From Acidihalobacter prosperus (GTDB lineage: Bacteria > Pseudomonadota > Gammaproteobacteria > DSM-5130 > Acidihalobacteraceae): a stretch of DNA of 64,000 bases. Numbering within the stretch: the first letter of the stretch is position 1; each line of letters starts with the position of its first letter. The position numbers and the translations under genes were made by a program. The notes under the pieces were generated by a model. It had not been told where the DNA came from. It was given only the letters and a program-made list of their open reading frames with translations, and searched no databases. This document shows, piece by piece, positions 9,309 to 18,603 of this stretch. Where the stretch lies: assembly GCF_000754095.2 (NCBI RefSeq), contig NZ_JQSG02000002.1, positions 1 through 64,000 on the forward strand, written 5' to 3'.

Positions 9309-10562
9309 TCAGCCGTAACGCGCCAACGTCAGCCCTTCGCTGTCGATGTCCGGCTCACGCCCGGACATGATATCCGCGAGCAGGCGCGCCGAACCGCAGC
9401 TCAGGGTCCAACCCAGCGTGCCGTGACCGTTGTTCAGGAACAGATTGCCGTAGCCCGTCGGCCCGACGACCGGCGGACCGTCCGGCGTCATCGGGCGCAG
9501 GCCGCACCAATATTCCGCCCGTGAAAGATCCGCCGCATCGGGGAACCAGTCGCGCGCGACACGCTCGATCACGCCGTAACGCGCCTCGGACAGCGACAGA
9601 TCGTAGCCCGCCAGCTCGGCGATGCCGGCCACGCGCAGCCGATCGCCCAAACGGGTAATGGCGACCTTGCGCGCTTCGTCGATCATGGTCGAGACGGGGG
9701 CAGCCTCGGACGTCACGATGGGCGCGGTCAGCGAGTAACCCTTGACCGGGAACACCGGCAGCCGAATACCGAGCGGCGCGAGCAGGCTCGGCGCATAGCT
9801 GCCGGCAGCGATGACATAGGCATCCGCGGATAGCGGCCCATGATCCGTGTCCACGCGCTCGATACTGTCGCCGGAGGCGTGTGCCGCCTGCACGCCAACA
9901 CCGTAGCGGAACTCGACGCCGGCGGCACGGCAATGGCCGGCCAGCGCCTCCGTGAACTTGCGGCAGTCGCCGATCTCGTCGCCGGGAAACGATAGCGCGC
10001 CGGCCAGCCGATCGCGCACGCGTGCCAGTCCCGGCTCGACGGTCAGGCACTCGTCGGGCGTCAGCAGGCGTGCAGGGATGCCGGAGTCTTCCAGCAGCGC
10101 CAGTTCCCTGTCGAGTCCCTCAAGTTGCGCGGGATATCGGAACAGTTCCAAGGTGCCGCCCGTTCCCTCGTCGTAGCGCAGGCCGAGGGCCTCGCGCAGC
10201 TCGACCAGGGCGCCATGACTGTAACGGCCCAGGCGCAGCAGGCGGGATTTATTGAGTGCGTAGCGGTCTGCGGAGCAATTGCGCAACATCTCGGCGACGA
10301 AACGCCATTGAGCGGGGTCGCGCCGCCAGCGCATCACCAGAGGTGCATCGGCATCGAACAGCCAGCGCAGGGCCTTGAGCGGCACACCGGGCGCGGCCCA
10401 TGGCGTCGCATAGCCCCATGACACCATGCCGCCGTTGGCAAAGCTGGTTTCGAGCGCAGGCTCCGCCTGACGCTCCACCACGGTCACCTCATATCCGGCG
10501 CGCTGCAGATACCATGCGCTGGTCACGCCGATCACACCGGCGCCCACGATCAGGACTTTCAT
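9309..10562 (-). CDS. dadA: D-amino acid dehydrogenase small subunit-type (DadA)
   Basis: This is an FAD-dependent oxidoreductase that deaminates D-amino acids to 2-oxo acids and passes electrons to the respiratory chain from the inner face of the membrane. It has 417 aa, with an N-terminal Rossmann dinucleotide motif GAGVIGVTSAWYL (6-20) and the DAO family C-terminal segment with GLRPMTPDGPPVVGP and NNGHGTLGWTLSCGS (about 370-400). No dadX racemase lies next to it. It is convergent with the unknown gene ending at 9273. Confidence 0.9.
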   Translation of the reverse strand: MKVLIVGAGVIGVTSAWYLQRAGYEVTVVERQAEPALETSFANGGMVSWGYATPWAAPGVPLKALRWLFDADAPLVMRWRRDPAQWRFVAEMLRNCSADRYALNKSRLLRLGRYSHGALVELREALGLRYDEGTGGTLELFRYPAQLEGLDRELALLEDSGIPARLLTPDECLTVEPGLARVRDRLAGALSFPGDEIGDCRKFTEALAGHCRAAGVEFRYGVGVQAAHASGDSIERVDTDHGPLSADAYVIAAGSYAPSLLAPLGIRLPVFPVKGYSLTAPIVTSEAAPVSTMIDEARKVAITRLGDRLRVAGIAELAGYDLSLSEARYGVIERVARDWFPDAADLSRAEYWCGLRPMTPDGPPVVGPTGYGNLFLNNGHGTLGWTLSCGSARLLADIMSGREPDIDSEGLTLARYG

Positions 10563-10659
10563 GCCGCCTCCCTCACGTCATCGAACGACCGCCCGGCGCG
10601 GGCATGCGCCGGACGTCAGGGACGGCCTCCACTGCCCGCCCCCCGGAAGGCGCCGGATT

Positions 10660-11520
10660 CTACCCGAAACGGCCGGTGATGTAGTCCTCGGTTTCCTTGC
10701 TGCCCGGATTGGTGAAAATGGTGTTGGTGTCGTTGAATTCCACCAGCTTGCCGAGATACATGAAGGCGGTGTAGTCGGAAACACGCGCCGCCTGCTGCAT
10801 GTTGTGGGTCACGATGGCGATGGTGTAATCGTTCTTGAGTTCGTAGATCAACTCCTCGATCTTAAGCGTCGAGATCGGGTCCAGGGCCGAGGCGGGCTCG
10901 TCGAGCAACAGCACCTCCGGCTTGACCGCGATCGCGCGCGCGATGCAAAGACGCTGCTGCTGACCGCCGGAGAGCTGGGTGCCGTTCTGCTTGAGCTTGT
11001 CCTTGACCTCGTCCCAGATCGCCGCCTTGTTGAGCGCCCATTCCACGCGGTCATCCATTTCGGCGCGCGCCAGCCGCTCGTAAAGCTTCACGCCGAAAGC
11101 GATGTTGTCGTAGATGGACATCGGAAACGGGGTCGGCTTCTGAAACACCATGCCGACCTTCGCGCGCAGCAGGTTCAGATCCTCGCCGGGACCCAGGATA
11201 TTGCGTCCGTCGAGCAGGATCTCGCCTTCCGCCCGCTGATCGGGGTAAAGATTGTAGATACGGTTGAAGCTGCGCAGCAGGGTCGATTTGCCGCAACCGG
11301 AAGGCCCGATGAAGGCCGTGACCTGACGTTCCGGAATCTGCAGGCTGATATCGTGCAGCGCATGATATTTACCGTAAAAGAAATTGAGATCGTTCACCAC
11401 CAGTTTGGGGTTCGACACCTCATGCAGGCCTATGTGCCGCGCGTCTTCGCGCGGCCGGGCGGCGCCACCGGTGTCGCTCGCATCGATGGCATGCTGCTGT
11501 TTGACGGACGTCTGTTTCAT
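10660..11520 (-). CDS. pstB: Phosphate ABC transporter ATP-binding protein PstB
   Basis: ATPase of the high-affinity phosphate importer, 286 aa. Walker A is GPSGCGKST (about 72), the Q-loop is [16 protein letters not shown], the ABC signature is LSGGQQQRL (about 179) and Walker B is [12 protein letters not shown]. The first 40 residues form a variable leader. It is the last gene of pstSCAB; phoU, which often follows, is not found here. Confidence 0.96.
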   Translation of the reverse strand: MKQTSVKQQHAIDASDTGGAARPREDARHIGLHEVSNPKLVVNDLNFFYGKYHALHDISLQIPERQVTAFIGPSGCGKSTLLRSFNRIYNLYPDQRAEGEILLDGRNILGPGEDLNLLRAKVGMVFQKPTPFPMSIYDNIAFGVKLYERLARAEMDDRVEWALNKAAIWDEVKDKLKQNGTQLSGGQQQRLCIARAIAVKPEVLLLDEPASALDPISTLKIEELIYELKNDYTIAIVTHNMQQAARVSDYTAFMYLGKLVEFNDTNTIFTNPGSKETEDYITGRFG

Positions 11521-11536
11521 GGGGTCACTCCGTTTT

Positions 11537-12379
11537 TCAATCAGTATTACGCGGGCGCAGCACGACGCGCGCCGCGATATTCATGACAAGCACCGAGAGC
11601 GTGATCAGCAACGCGCCGGCCCAGGCCAAGTGCTGCCAGCGCTCATAGGGACTCATCGCGAAGTTGAATATCACCAGCGGCAACGCGGGCATCGGCTTGT
11701 TCATGTCCAGGTTCCAGAACTGATTGCCGAGCGACGTGAACAGCAACGGCGCGGTTTCGCCCACGATTTGAGCCGTCGCGAGTACGATACCGGTTACCAG
11801 TCCGCTCATGGCCGAGCGGTAGACGATCCACACGGTCACCCGCCAGCGCGGCGCACCCAGCGCCACGGCGGCCTCGCGCATGGTATCCGGCACCAGACCC
11901 AGCATGTTGTCGGTGGTACGCACCACTACGGGGATGACGATCAGGGCGAGCGCCATGGCGCCGGCCCAACCGCTGAACTGCCCCATGTGCACGACCACCG
12001 CCTCGTAAACGAATACGCCGAGGACGATGGAGGGTGCGCTCAGCAACACATCGTTGATGAACCGCACCACCGGCGTGACCCAGGAGCGTCGCCCGAACTC
12101 GCACAGATAGGTACCTGCTAGCATGCCGATCGGCGCACCGAAGAGCACGCCGAAGACGGTCAGCAGCAAGGTGCCCGTGATCGCATTGGCCAAGCCACCA
12201 CCCGTACTGCCGGGCCCCGGAGTATTCTCGGTGAACACCCGCCAGTCGAGATGGACCGCGCCTTCAGCAATCAGCGTCCACATCAGCCAACCCATGAAAA
12301 ACAGGCCAAACAGGGTCGCGGCCACCGACATGCCCTGATTGAAATAATTGACGAAACGACGGCGTGTGTATCGATTCAT
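11537..12379 (-). CDS. pstA: Phosphate ABC transporter permease PstA
   Basis: Inner-membrane permease, 280 aa, with six predicted helices and the binding-protein-dependent transport loop around residues 180-200 ([18 protein letters not shown]). It pairs with PstC to form the phosphate channel. It lies 9 nt after pstC and 16 nt before pstB, consistent with one transcript. Confidence 0.95.
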   Translation of the reverse strand: MNRYTRRRFVNYFNQGMSVAATLFGLFFMGWLMWTLIAEGAVHLDWRVFTENTPGPGSTGGGLANAITGTLLLTVFGVLFGAPIGMLAGTYLCEFGRRSWVTPVVRFINDVLLSAPSIVLGVFVYEAVVVHMGQFSGWAGAMALALIVIPVVVRTTDNMLGLVPDTMREAAVALGAPRWRVTVWIVYRSAMSGLVTGIVLATAQIVGETAPLLFTSLGNQFWNLDMNKPMPALPLVIFNFAMSPYERWQHLAWAGALLITLSVLVMNIAARVVLRPRNTD

Positions 12380-12388
12380 GGCGGATTC

Positions 12389-13396
12389 TCAGGCCTTGCG
12401 TCCGCCCTGCGTGCGCTCCAGCCGCATCAGCAGCAGACGCGCGAAGGACAAAACGATGACGGTGATCACGAAGAGCAGAAAACCAAGAGCAATCAGCGAC
12501 GAGGTATACAGCTTGCCGTCGGCCTCGGTGAATTCGTTGGCCAGGGTGGACGAAATGGTGTTGCCCGGCATGAACAGCGACAGATGCAGGTCGTGCGCAT
12601 TGCCGATCACGAAGGTAACGGCCATGGTCTCGCCCAGCGCGCGACCCAGACCCAGCATGATGCCGCCGATGACGCCGACCTTGGTGTAGGGCAGCACCAC
12701 TCGCCAGATCACCTCCCAGCGAGTCGAGCCCATCGCATAGGCCGATTCCTTCAAGGTGCGAGGCACGATCTCGAATACGTCGCGCATGATCGCCGCGATG
12801 AAGGGGATCACCATGATGGCCAGAATGAAGCCGGCGCTGAACACGCTGATGCCGATCGGCGGCCCCTGAAACATCGGGCCGATCAACGGCAGCACGCCCA
12901 GGGTGTCGGTCATCAGGGGCTGGATATGGTCGGTGAAATACGGCGCGAAAACGAACAGGCCCCACATGCCGTAGATGATCGAGGGGATCGCGGCCAGCAG
13001 CTCGATCGCGGTGCCCACCGGACGCTTCAACCAGTCCGGCGCCATTTCGGTGATGAACAGGGCGATGCCGAAGCTGATGGGGATGCCGAACAACATGGCG
13101 ATCAGCGAAGTCACGAGGGTCCCCACCATCGGCGATAGCGCCCCGAATTTCAGCGTGACCGGATTCCACTCGCTGCTGACCAGGAAATGCCAGCCGAAGT
13201 GCTCGAAGGCCGGCCAGGCAGACCAGGCCAGCGTCAGCAGGATGGCCGCCAGAACGCCGAGCACGAACAACGCGAAGAATAGCGTCGTCCATTGGAACAG
13301 GCGGTCGCCCCATCTCTGGGGATGCGCGTTGGCCACGACGCCCGCCGGTCTCTCATTCTGCACGCTATCGGCCCCTGCGGAGGTTATCGGATACAT
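12389..13396 (-). CDS. pstC: Phosphate ABC transporter permease PstC
   Basis: Inner-membrane permease of 335 aa. A cytoplasmic leader of about 35 residues is followed by six helices; the EAA-type loop reads PRTLKESAYAMGSTRWEVIWRV as two overlapping family segments near residues 215-237. It is separated from pstS by 134 nt that hold two perfect hairpins, so its expression is probably lower than that of pstS. Confidence 0.95.
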   Translation of the reverse strand: MYPITSAGADSVQNERPAGVVANAHPQRWGDRLFQWTTLFFALFVLGVLAAILLTLAWSAWPAFEHFGWHFLVSSEWNPVTLKFGALSPMVGTLVTSLIAMLFGIPISFGIALFITEMAPDWLKRPVGTAIELLAAIPSIIYGMWGLFVFAPYFTDHIQPLMTDTLGVLPLIGPMFQGPPIGISVFSAGFILAIMVIPFIAAIMRDVFEIVPRTLKESAYAMGSTRWEVIWRVVLPYTKVGVIGGIMLGLGRALGETMAVTFVIGNAHDLHLSLFMPGNTISSTLANEFTEADGKLYTSSLIALGFLLFVITVIVLSFARLLLMRLERTQGGRKA

Positions 13397-13451
13397 GATC
13401 GGACTCGGAGGGTGAAATTTACAGGCTTAGCAGGCCCGAGACAAAACAAAA

Positions 13452-13484
13452 GCAGGGAATCGGTTCTGCGAACCGATTCCCTGC
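13452..13484 (-). terminator. Rho-independent terminator or attenuator after pstS
   Basis: A perfect 14-bp stem (13452-13465 with 13471-13484) closes a 5-nt loop. On the minus strand it is followed directly by TTTTGTTTTGT. It starts 46 nt after the pstS stop and lies before pstC, so it should terminate a share of transcripts and give more pstS than pstCAB mRNA. Confidence 0.85.
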
Positions 13485-13487
13485 CCC

Positions 13488-13517
13488 CGACCGCGCCGGG
13501 CAAGCCCGGCGCGGTCG
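13488..13517 (-). terminator. GC-rich hairpin at the pstS 3' end
   Basis: A perfect 13-bp GC-rich stem (13488-13500 with 13505-13517) closes a 4-nt loop, 13 nt after the pstS stop. It has no T-run of its own and lies 3 bp from the terminator hairpin. It may stabilise the 3' end of a short pstS mRNA. Confidence 0.65.
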
Positions 13518-13530
13518 CATCGGTCTCGCG

Positions 13531-14592
13531 TTACTCGGCGTCGCTGGACGTCCAGACCGCGGCACCATCGCTACCCTTGATGTCCGCCGCCCAGGTCGCC
13601 TCGACCATCTTCACGACCTTCTCGGGCATCGGCACGTAATCCAGCTTCTCCGCCATCGCCTGGCCATGGTGGTAGGACCAGTCGAAGAACTTGAGCACCG
13701 CCTTGGTCACCGCCGGCTTCTCGGCCTGCTTGTAGACCAGGATGAAGCTGGCGCCGGTGATCGGCCAGCTCTTGGCGCCGGGCTGGTCGGTCAGCACCAT
13801 GTAGTAACCAGGCGCATGCCGCCAGTCGGCACCGGCGGCGGCGGCCTGGAAGTTCTCGGCCGTCGGAGAAACGTATTCGCCGTCGCGATTCTTCAGGCGC
13901 ACGTAGTTCATCTTGTTCTGCAGCGCGTAGGCGTACTCGACGTAACCGATCGAACCATTGATGCGATTGACGTAGTTGGCCACGCCCTGATTGCCCTTGC
14001 CGCCCACGCCGGCCGGCCAGTCCACGGACTTGTTGTTGCCGACCTTGTCGGCCCAGGACTTGCTGACCTTGGTCAGGTAGTTGGTGAAGATGAAGGTCGT
14101 GCCGGAACCGTCGGAACGATGCACCACGGTGATCGCACGGTGCGGCAATTCGAGACCCGGATTCATGGCCTTGATGCGGGCGTCGTCCCAGTGCTTGATC
14201 TTGCCCATGAAGATATCGGCGAGCAGTTCGCCATCGAGGCGCAGGTGGCCCACGTGCAGACCCTTGATATTGACCACCGGCACCACGCCGCCCATGATCA
14301 TCGGGAACTGCATCAGACCGTGCTTTTCCAGCTCTTCGGCCTTCAGGGGCGCGTCGGAGGCGCCGAAATCGACCGTCTTGGCCTTGATCTGCTTGATGCC
14401 GCCGCCGGAACCGATGGCCTGATAGTTGAACTCAACGCCCGTGGCCTTGTGATAGGCATCCGCCCACTGGGAGTACACCGGATAAGGGAAGGTCGCGCCG
14501 GCGCCATTGATCTGCTTGACTTCGGCCTGGGCAAGGCCGGCACCCATTAGGGCGACGCCGACGACCAGGCCCTTGCTGAAAGACTTGAGCAT
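13531..14592 (-). CDS. pstS: Phosphate-binding periplasmic protein PstS
   Basis: Periplasmic phosphate receptor of the Pst importer, 353 aa. A signal peptide (residues 1-23, ending LAQA) precedes the mature start EVKQINGAGATFPYP, the usual PstS opening. Phosphate-binding loops are visible, including GSGGGIKQI (about 62) and RSDGSGTTFIF (about 161). It is preceded by a Pho box promoter and followed by two hairpins. Confidence 0.96.
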   Translation of the reverse strand: MLKSFSKGLVVGVALMGAGLAQAEVKQINGAGATFPYPVYSQWADAYHKATGVEFNYQAIGSGGGIKQIKAKTVDFGASDAPLKAEELEKHGLMQFPMIMGGVVPVVNIKGLHVGHLRLDGELLADIFMGKIKHWDDARIKAMNPGLELPHRAITVVHRSDGSGTTFIFTNYLTKVSKSWADKVGNNKSVDWPAGVGGKGNQGVANYVNRINGSIGYVEYAYALQNKMNYVRLKNRDGEYVSPTAENFQAAAAGADWRHAPGYYMVLTDQPGAKSWPITGASFILVYKQAEKPAVTKAVLKFFDWSYHHGQAMAEKLDYVPMPEKVVKMVEATWAADIKGSDGAAVWTSSDAE

Positions 14593-14664
14593 GTCTATTA
14601 CCTCGATTTTGGTTGCGAATGAAGCCAGAATCGGGGTCCCCCCCCTCGCTAACTGGCTACGCGC

Positions 14665-14698
14665 AGTCTAGGGAGCCTCTATGACAGCATCGTGACAC
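14665..14698 (-). promoter_or_regulatory. Pho box promoter of pstS
   Basis: On the minus strand two 7-bp repeats, GTGTCAC (14692-14698) and CTGTCAT (14681-14687), are separated by exactly 4 bp, which is the PhoB-binding geometry. Ten bases further on is a TAGACT -10 box (14665-14670), the spacing seen in E. coli PhoB-activated promoters that lack a -35 box. The pstS ATG is at 14592. PhoB control is inferred; phoB/phoR are not in the window. Confidence 0.85.
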
Positions 14699-14814
14699 GC
14701 GGCTTGATGCGAAACGCAGCCTGAGGCGGACCGCCATGCTAGGATCACGCCGCCTCGTCCACTACCGCGCCGGCTGGCCTGGCGCGACTTCCACACGGTG
14801 ATTCGACAACACCC

Positions 14815-17226
14815 ATGTCATTGATCAAATTGATCAAAAGAGCCGCCATCCTCGCCTGCGCCAGCCTAATGCTGGCCTCGGGCACCGCCGGCGCCAAACC
14901 GGAAAATTTCGATGCCGGCGGGCTGCGCCAGGCTCAGCAGTCGATTTCCGACATCGAAAAGGCACTCAAGCAGGACATCGCCGATGTCACACAACTGCAA
15001 CAATGGCTGGCCGAGGTCGACGGTGACCGTCAACTGGCGCAAAGCTGCGTCCAGTCGCAGGAGACCAAGGCCAAGGCGCTCAAATCGGAAGTCGATGCAC
15101 TCGGCCCCCTGATCAAGGGCGAGTCCTGGCAAATCACCTCCAAGCGCTACGCCCTCGAGCGCGAACAGGCCCAGACCGCCCAGAACCTCGCCAACTGCCG
15201 CCTGTTGCTGGTCAACAGCAACGCGCTATACAAGACACTGCAAACGCGACGCAGCGAACAGCTCGCCAGCCAGCTGATGATTCGCGGACGCGGCACCTTG
15301 TCCCTGATGGCCGCATTCGCCGCCTCGCCGCCGCCTTACGCGGACTGGGTGCACTGGCCCGATCTGCGCGATCATCTCGGCCAGCTCAGCCCGCTCGACA
15401 GCGGATTGCTCGCGTTGATGAGTGCGTTCGGCCTGATCGCCGGCCTGCTGGGGCGGCGTCGGCTGCAATCGCGCCTGCGTCCGGTCGACGCTGCGCGCGA
15501 TCGCGGGCGCGCGATCGCGCTGGCTCTGGTCGTCAGCCTGAATCGCTACCGCCCCGGCCTTGCGATCACCGGCATGTGGTCGCTGTTCTGGCTCATCGCC
15601 GGGCAGCAGGACGATCAGTGGCCTCTGCTGGCGGCCCTGAGCTACGTGCTGTTCGTCTATCACCTGGCGCTGGTGCTGATACGCGGCATGCTCGATCCGC
15701 CGCCACCGGCCACCCACCATCTGCACTTTGCGCCCGAACTGAGTCATCACTTCGCGCGCATCCTGCGCTGGTTGACGTTCAATGCGCTGATCGGCCTGAT
15801 CCTGTTCGCCACGCCGTTGACCGGAGCGATGAATGAATCGGTCATACTGCTCGCCCGTTCGCTATGGGGCACGCTGTTCGTCGCCAATCTGATCGCGACC
15901 ATCTGGCTGATTCGAAGATTGCGCGACAAGTCGGGCATCGGCCCCATCCGTCTTGCCTTTGCGCTGGCACTGGTCGCCGGCCTCGTGGCCGAGTGGGCCG
16001 GCTACCGCAATCTCAGCCAGTTCATCGTCGGCGGCGTCGTCTACACCCTCATCGTTCTATTGTTGACCTGGCTGCTGGTCACGCTGGTCAACGACCTGTT
16101 CAACAGCCTGGAAGAAGGTCGGCATCCCTGGGAACAACGCCTGCGCAGCCGGCTGGCCTTGCGCGAGGATGGTTTCATTCCCGGCCTTTTCTGGCTACGC
16201 ATGCTGCTGAACACCGCGGTCTGGGGCATTGCCGCCTTCGCCCTGTTGCGCATCTGGGGCCTGTCCGTCGCCGGCCAGACGTTGCTTCTCCATTATCTGA
16301 CGCACGGCTTCACGCTCGGCAAGATCAGCATCGTGCCCTCGCGCATCGCCGTCGCGCTGCTGGTACTCGCCCTGTTGCTCTCGCTCGGCTCCTGGGCCCG
16401 CTCCGCGCTCGACCAGCGGCTCAGCCATGCGCGCATGGAGCGCGGCGCACGCGAAGCGGCGGTTGCCATCACGGGCTATCTCGCCGCCATCGCCGCAGGT
16501 CTCATTGCCCTATCGGTCGCCGGCTTCAATTTCCAGAATCTGGCACTGATCGCCGGCGCGCTGTCGGTGGGCATCGGCTTCGGCCTTCAGAACATCGTCA
16601 ACAATTTCGTCTCCGGCCTGATCCTGCTGTTCGAACGCCCCATCCGCACCGGCGACTGGATCACCGTGGGTCAGATCGAGGGCCACGTGCGGCGCATCAG
16701 CATCCGCTCGACGCAGATACAGACCTTCGACCGCGCCGACGTGGTGGTGCCCAATTCCGACCTGATTTCCGGCCCGGTCACCAACTGGATGCTGCGCGAC
16801 ACCTTCGGCCGCGTGCGCGTACCCGTCGGCGTGGCCTACGGCACCGACACCCAACTGGTCAAGGAAACGCTGCTTGCGCTTGCCCACGAGCACCCGCAGG
16901 TCATCTTCGACGACAGTGCCATCCCCAACCCCTATGTACTGTTCATGTCCTTCGGCGACAGCTCGCTCAATTTCGAGCTGCGCGTCTACATTCGCGACGT
17001 GAGCAACCGCCTGTCCGTGCTGAGCGACCTCAATTTCGCCATCGACGCAGCCTTCCGCAAGGCCGGGATCGCGATTCCCTTCCCGCAGCGCGATATCCAT
17101 ATCATCCGCACCCCGCAGGACACCGCGGTTGTCGATGCGGACGACAACGTCCGCCCGATGCCGCAGTCGCCCGCAGCTGAACCTCCAGCGCCGCCCACGC
17201 CGTCCGGGCAGACGCCGCCGGGATGA
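14815..17226 (+). CDS. Large MscS-family mechanosensitive channel
   Basis: The protein has 803 aa. A signal peptide (1-27, ending GTAGA) is followed by a periplasmic helical/coiled-coil region (about 30-165), then several membrane helices and a C-terminal MscS domain (about 560-760) with the pore-helix segment GALSVGIGFGLQNIVNNF and then FVSGLILLFERPIRTGDWI. This is the KefA/YbdG-like large class that opens under osmotic downshock. The tail is Pro-rich. The next gene starts 4 nt before its stop (ATGA overlap), so it heads the rimK cluster. Confidence 0.9.
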   Translation: MSLIKLIKRAAILACASLMLASGTAGAKPENFDAGGLRQAQQSISDIEKALKQDIADVTQLQQWLAEVDGDRQLAQSCVQSQETKAKALKSEVDALGPLIKGESWQITSKRYALEREQAQTAQNLANCRLLLVNSNALYKTLQTRRSEQLASQLMIRGRGTLSLMAAFAASPPPYADWVHWPDLRDHLGQLSPLDSGLLALMSAFGLIAGLLGRRRLQSRLRPVDAARDRGRAIALALVVSLNRYRPGLAITGMWSLFWLIAGQQDDQWPLLAALSYVLFVYHLALVLIRGMLDPPPPATHHLHFAPELSHHFARILRWLTFNALIGLILFATPLTGAMNESVILLARSLWGTLFVANLIATIWLIRRLRDKSGIGPIRLAFALALVAGLVAEWAGYRNLSQFIVGGVVYTLIVLLLTWLLVTLVNDLFNSLEEGRHPWEQRLRSRLALREDGFIPGLFWLRMLLNTAVWGIAAFALLRIWGLSVAGQTLLLHYLTHGFTLGKISIVPSRIAVALLVLALLLSLGSWARSALDQRLSHARMERGAREAAVAITGYLAAIAAGLIALSVAGFNFQNLALIAGALSVGIGFGLQNIVNNFVSGLILLFERPIRTGDWITVGQIEGHVRRISIRSTQIQTFDRADVVVPNSDLISGPVTNWMLRDTFGRVRVPVGVAYGTDTQLVKETLLALAHEHPQVIFDDSAIPNPYVLFMSFGDSSLNFELRVYIRDVSNRLSVLSDLNFAIDAAFRKAGIAIPFPQRDIHIIRTPQDTAVVDADDNVRPMPQSPAAEPPAPPTPSGQTPPG

Positions 17227-17696
17227 CTACCGCGACCTCGTCATCGCCGCGCTGCCTGGGCTGGCGCGAATGGGTTGCCCTGCCCCAGCTGGGCATCGAC
17301 CGCATCAAATGCAAGGTCGACACCGGCGCGCGCACCTCGGCCCTGCATGCCTTTTACAGCGAGCCTTATCATGACGCCGACGGGCGCCCGCGCGTCCGTT
17401 TCCGCCTGCACCCAGACCAGGACGACACCGCGCGCGTGGTTGAGTGCGATGCCCCCGTCATCGACGCGCGCGTGGTCAGCGATTCGGGCGGCCATCGCGA
17501 GCGACGCCTGGTCATCCAGACTCCGGTGGTGATCGGCGCCTGGGTCATGCCTATTGAACTGACCCTGACCAATCGCGATACCATGCGCTTTCGCATGCTG
17601 CTCGGACGCACGGCGATGCATCACCGCTTCCTGGTCGACCCGACGCGCTCCTTCCTGGCGGCCAATCCGTCCATCACCCCGGAATCACTCCCATGA
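17223..17696 (+). CDS. RimK-associated ATP-dependent zinc protease family (retropepsin-like)
   Basis: The protein has 157 aa. The core [13 protein letters not shown] then [15 protein letters not shown] (about 13-43) carries the Asp-Thr-Gly signature of this aspartyl-protease-like family (PF05618), which is commonly linked to rimK. Its start overlaps the channel stop and its stop overlaps the rimK start (both ATGA), so the three genes are tightly coupled. The likely role is processing or controlling RimK products; the substrate is unknown. Confidence 0.85.
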   Translation: MTTATSSSPRCLGWREWVALPQLGIDRIKCKVDTGARTSALHAFYSEPYHDADGRPRVRFRLHPDQDDTARVVECDAPVIDARVVSDSGGHRERRLVIQTPVVIGAWVMPIELTLTNRDTMRFRMLLGRTAMHHRFLVDPTRSFLAANPSITPESLP

Positions 17697-18598
17697 GGAT
17701 CGCGATCCTATCGCGCAACCGCAGGCTCTACTCCACGCGCCGCCTGATCGAAGCGGCGGAGGCGCGCGAGCACGAAGTCATCGTCCTCGATCCCCTGCGC
17801 TGCTATATGAACATCACTTCGCTCAAGCCCTCGATCCATTACAAGGGCGAGCCGATCGAGGATGTGGACGCGGTGATCCCGCGCATCGGCGCCTCGATCA
17901 CCTTCTACGGCACCGCCGTGCTGCGCCAGTTCGAGATGATGGGCGTGTTCCCGGTCAACGAATCCGTGGCCATCAGCCGCGCGCGCGACAAGCTGCGTTC
18001 ACTGCAGCTGCTTTCGCGCAAGGGTATCGGTCTGCCGGTGACCGGTTTCGCCCATTCGCCGGACGACATCGACGACCTGCTCGACCTGGTCGGAGGCACG
18101 CCGATGGTGCTCAAGCTGATCGAGGGCACCCAGGGCGTCGGCGTGGTGCTGGCCGAAACCCGGCAGGCCGCCGCCAGCGTCATCCAGGCTTTCATGGGAC
18201 TCAAGACCAACATCCTGGCACAGGAATTCATCAAGGAGGCCGGCGGTGCCGACATCCGCTGCTTCGTGATCGGCGGCAAGGTCATCGCGGCGATGAAACG
18301 GCAGGCCAAGGAAGGCGAGTTCCGCTCCAATCTGCATCGCGGCGGCAAGGGTCTGCCCATTCGCCTGACACCGCAGGAACGCGCCACGGCGGTCAGCGCC
18401 GCCAAGATCATGGGCCTCAACGTCTGCGGGGTCGACATTCTGCGTTCGAACCATGGCCCGGTGGTGATGGAGGTGAATTCCTCGCCCGGACTCGAAGGCA
18501 TCGAGAACACCACCGGCAAGGACATCGCCGGCGACATCGTCCGCTTCATCGAACAGAACGCCCGGCCCAATCGGACGCGTACCCGCGGCAAGGGCTAG
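17693..18598 (+). CDS. rimK: Ribosomal protein S6 glutamate ligase RimK
   Basis: ATP-grasp ligase of 301 aa that adds glutamate residues to the C-terminus of ribosomal protein S6 in E. coli and some Pseudomonas. ATP-grasp features are visible: [17 protein letters not shown] (about 139), [19 protein letters not shown] (about 176) and the metal-binding [15 protein letters not shown] (about 258). The N-terminus [18 protein letters not shown] is typical. Confidence 0.94.
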   Translation: MRIAILSRNRRLYSTRRLIEAAEAREHEVIVLDPLRCYMNITSLKPSIHYKGEPIEDVDAVIPRIGASITFYGTAVLRQFEMMGVFPVNESVAISRARDKLRSLQLLSRKGIGLPVTGFAHSPDDIDDLLDLVGGTPMVLKLIEGTQGVGVVLAETRQAAASVIQAFMGLKTNILAQEFIKEAGGADIRCFVIGGKVIAAMKRQAKEGEFRSNLHRGGKGLPIRLTPQERATAVSAAKIMGLNVCGVDILRSNHGPVVMEVNSSPGLEGIENTTGKDIAGDIVRFIEQNARPNRTRTRGKG

Positions 18599-18603
18599 GC
18601 GGC

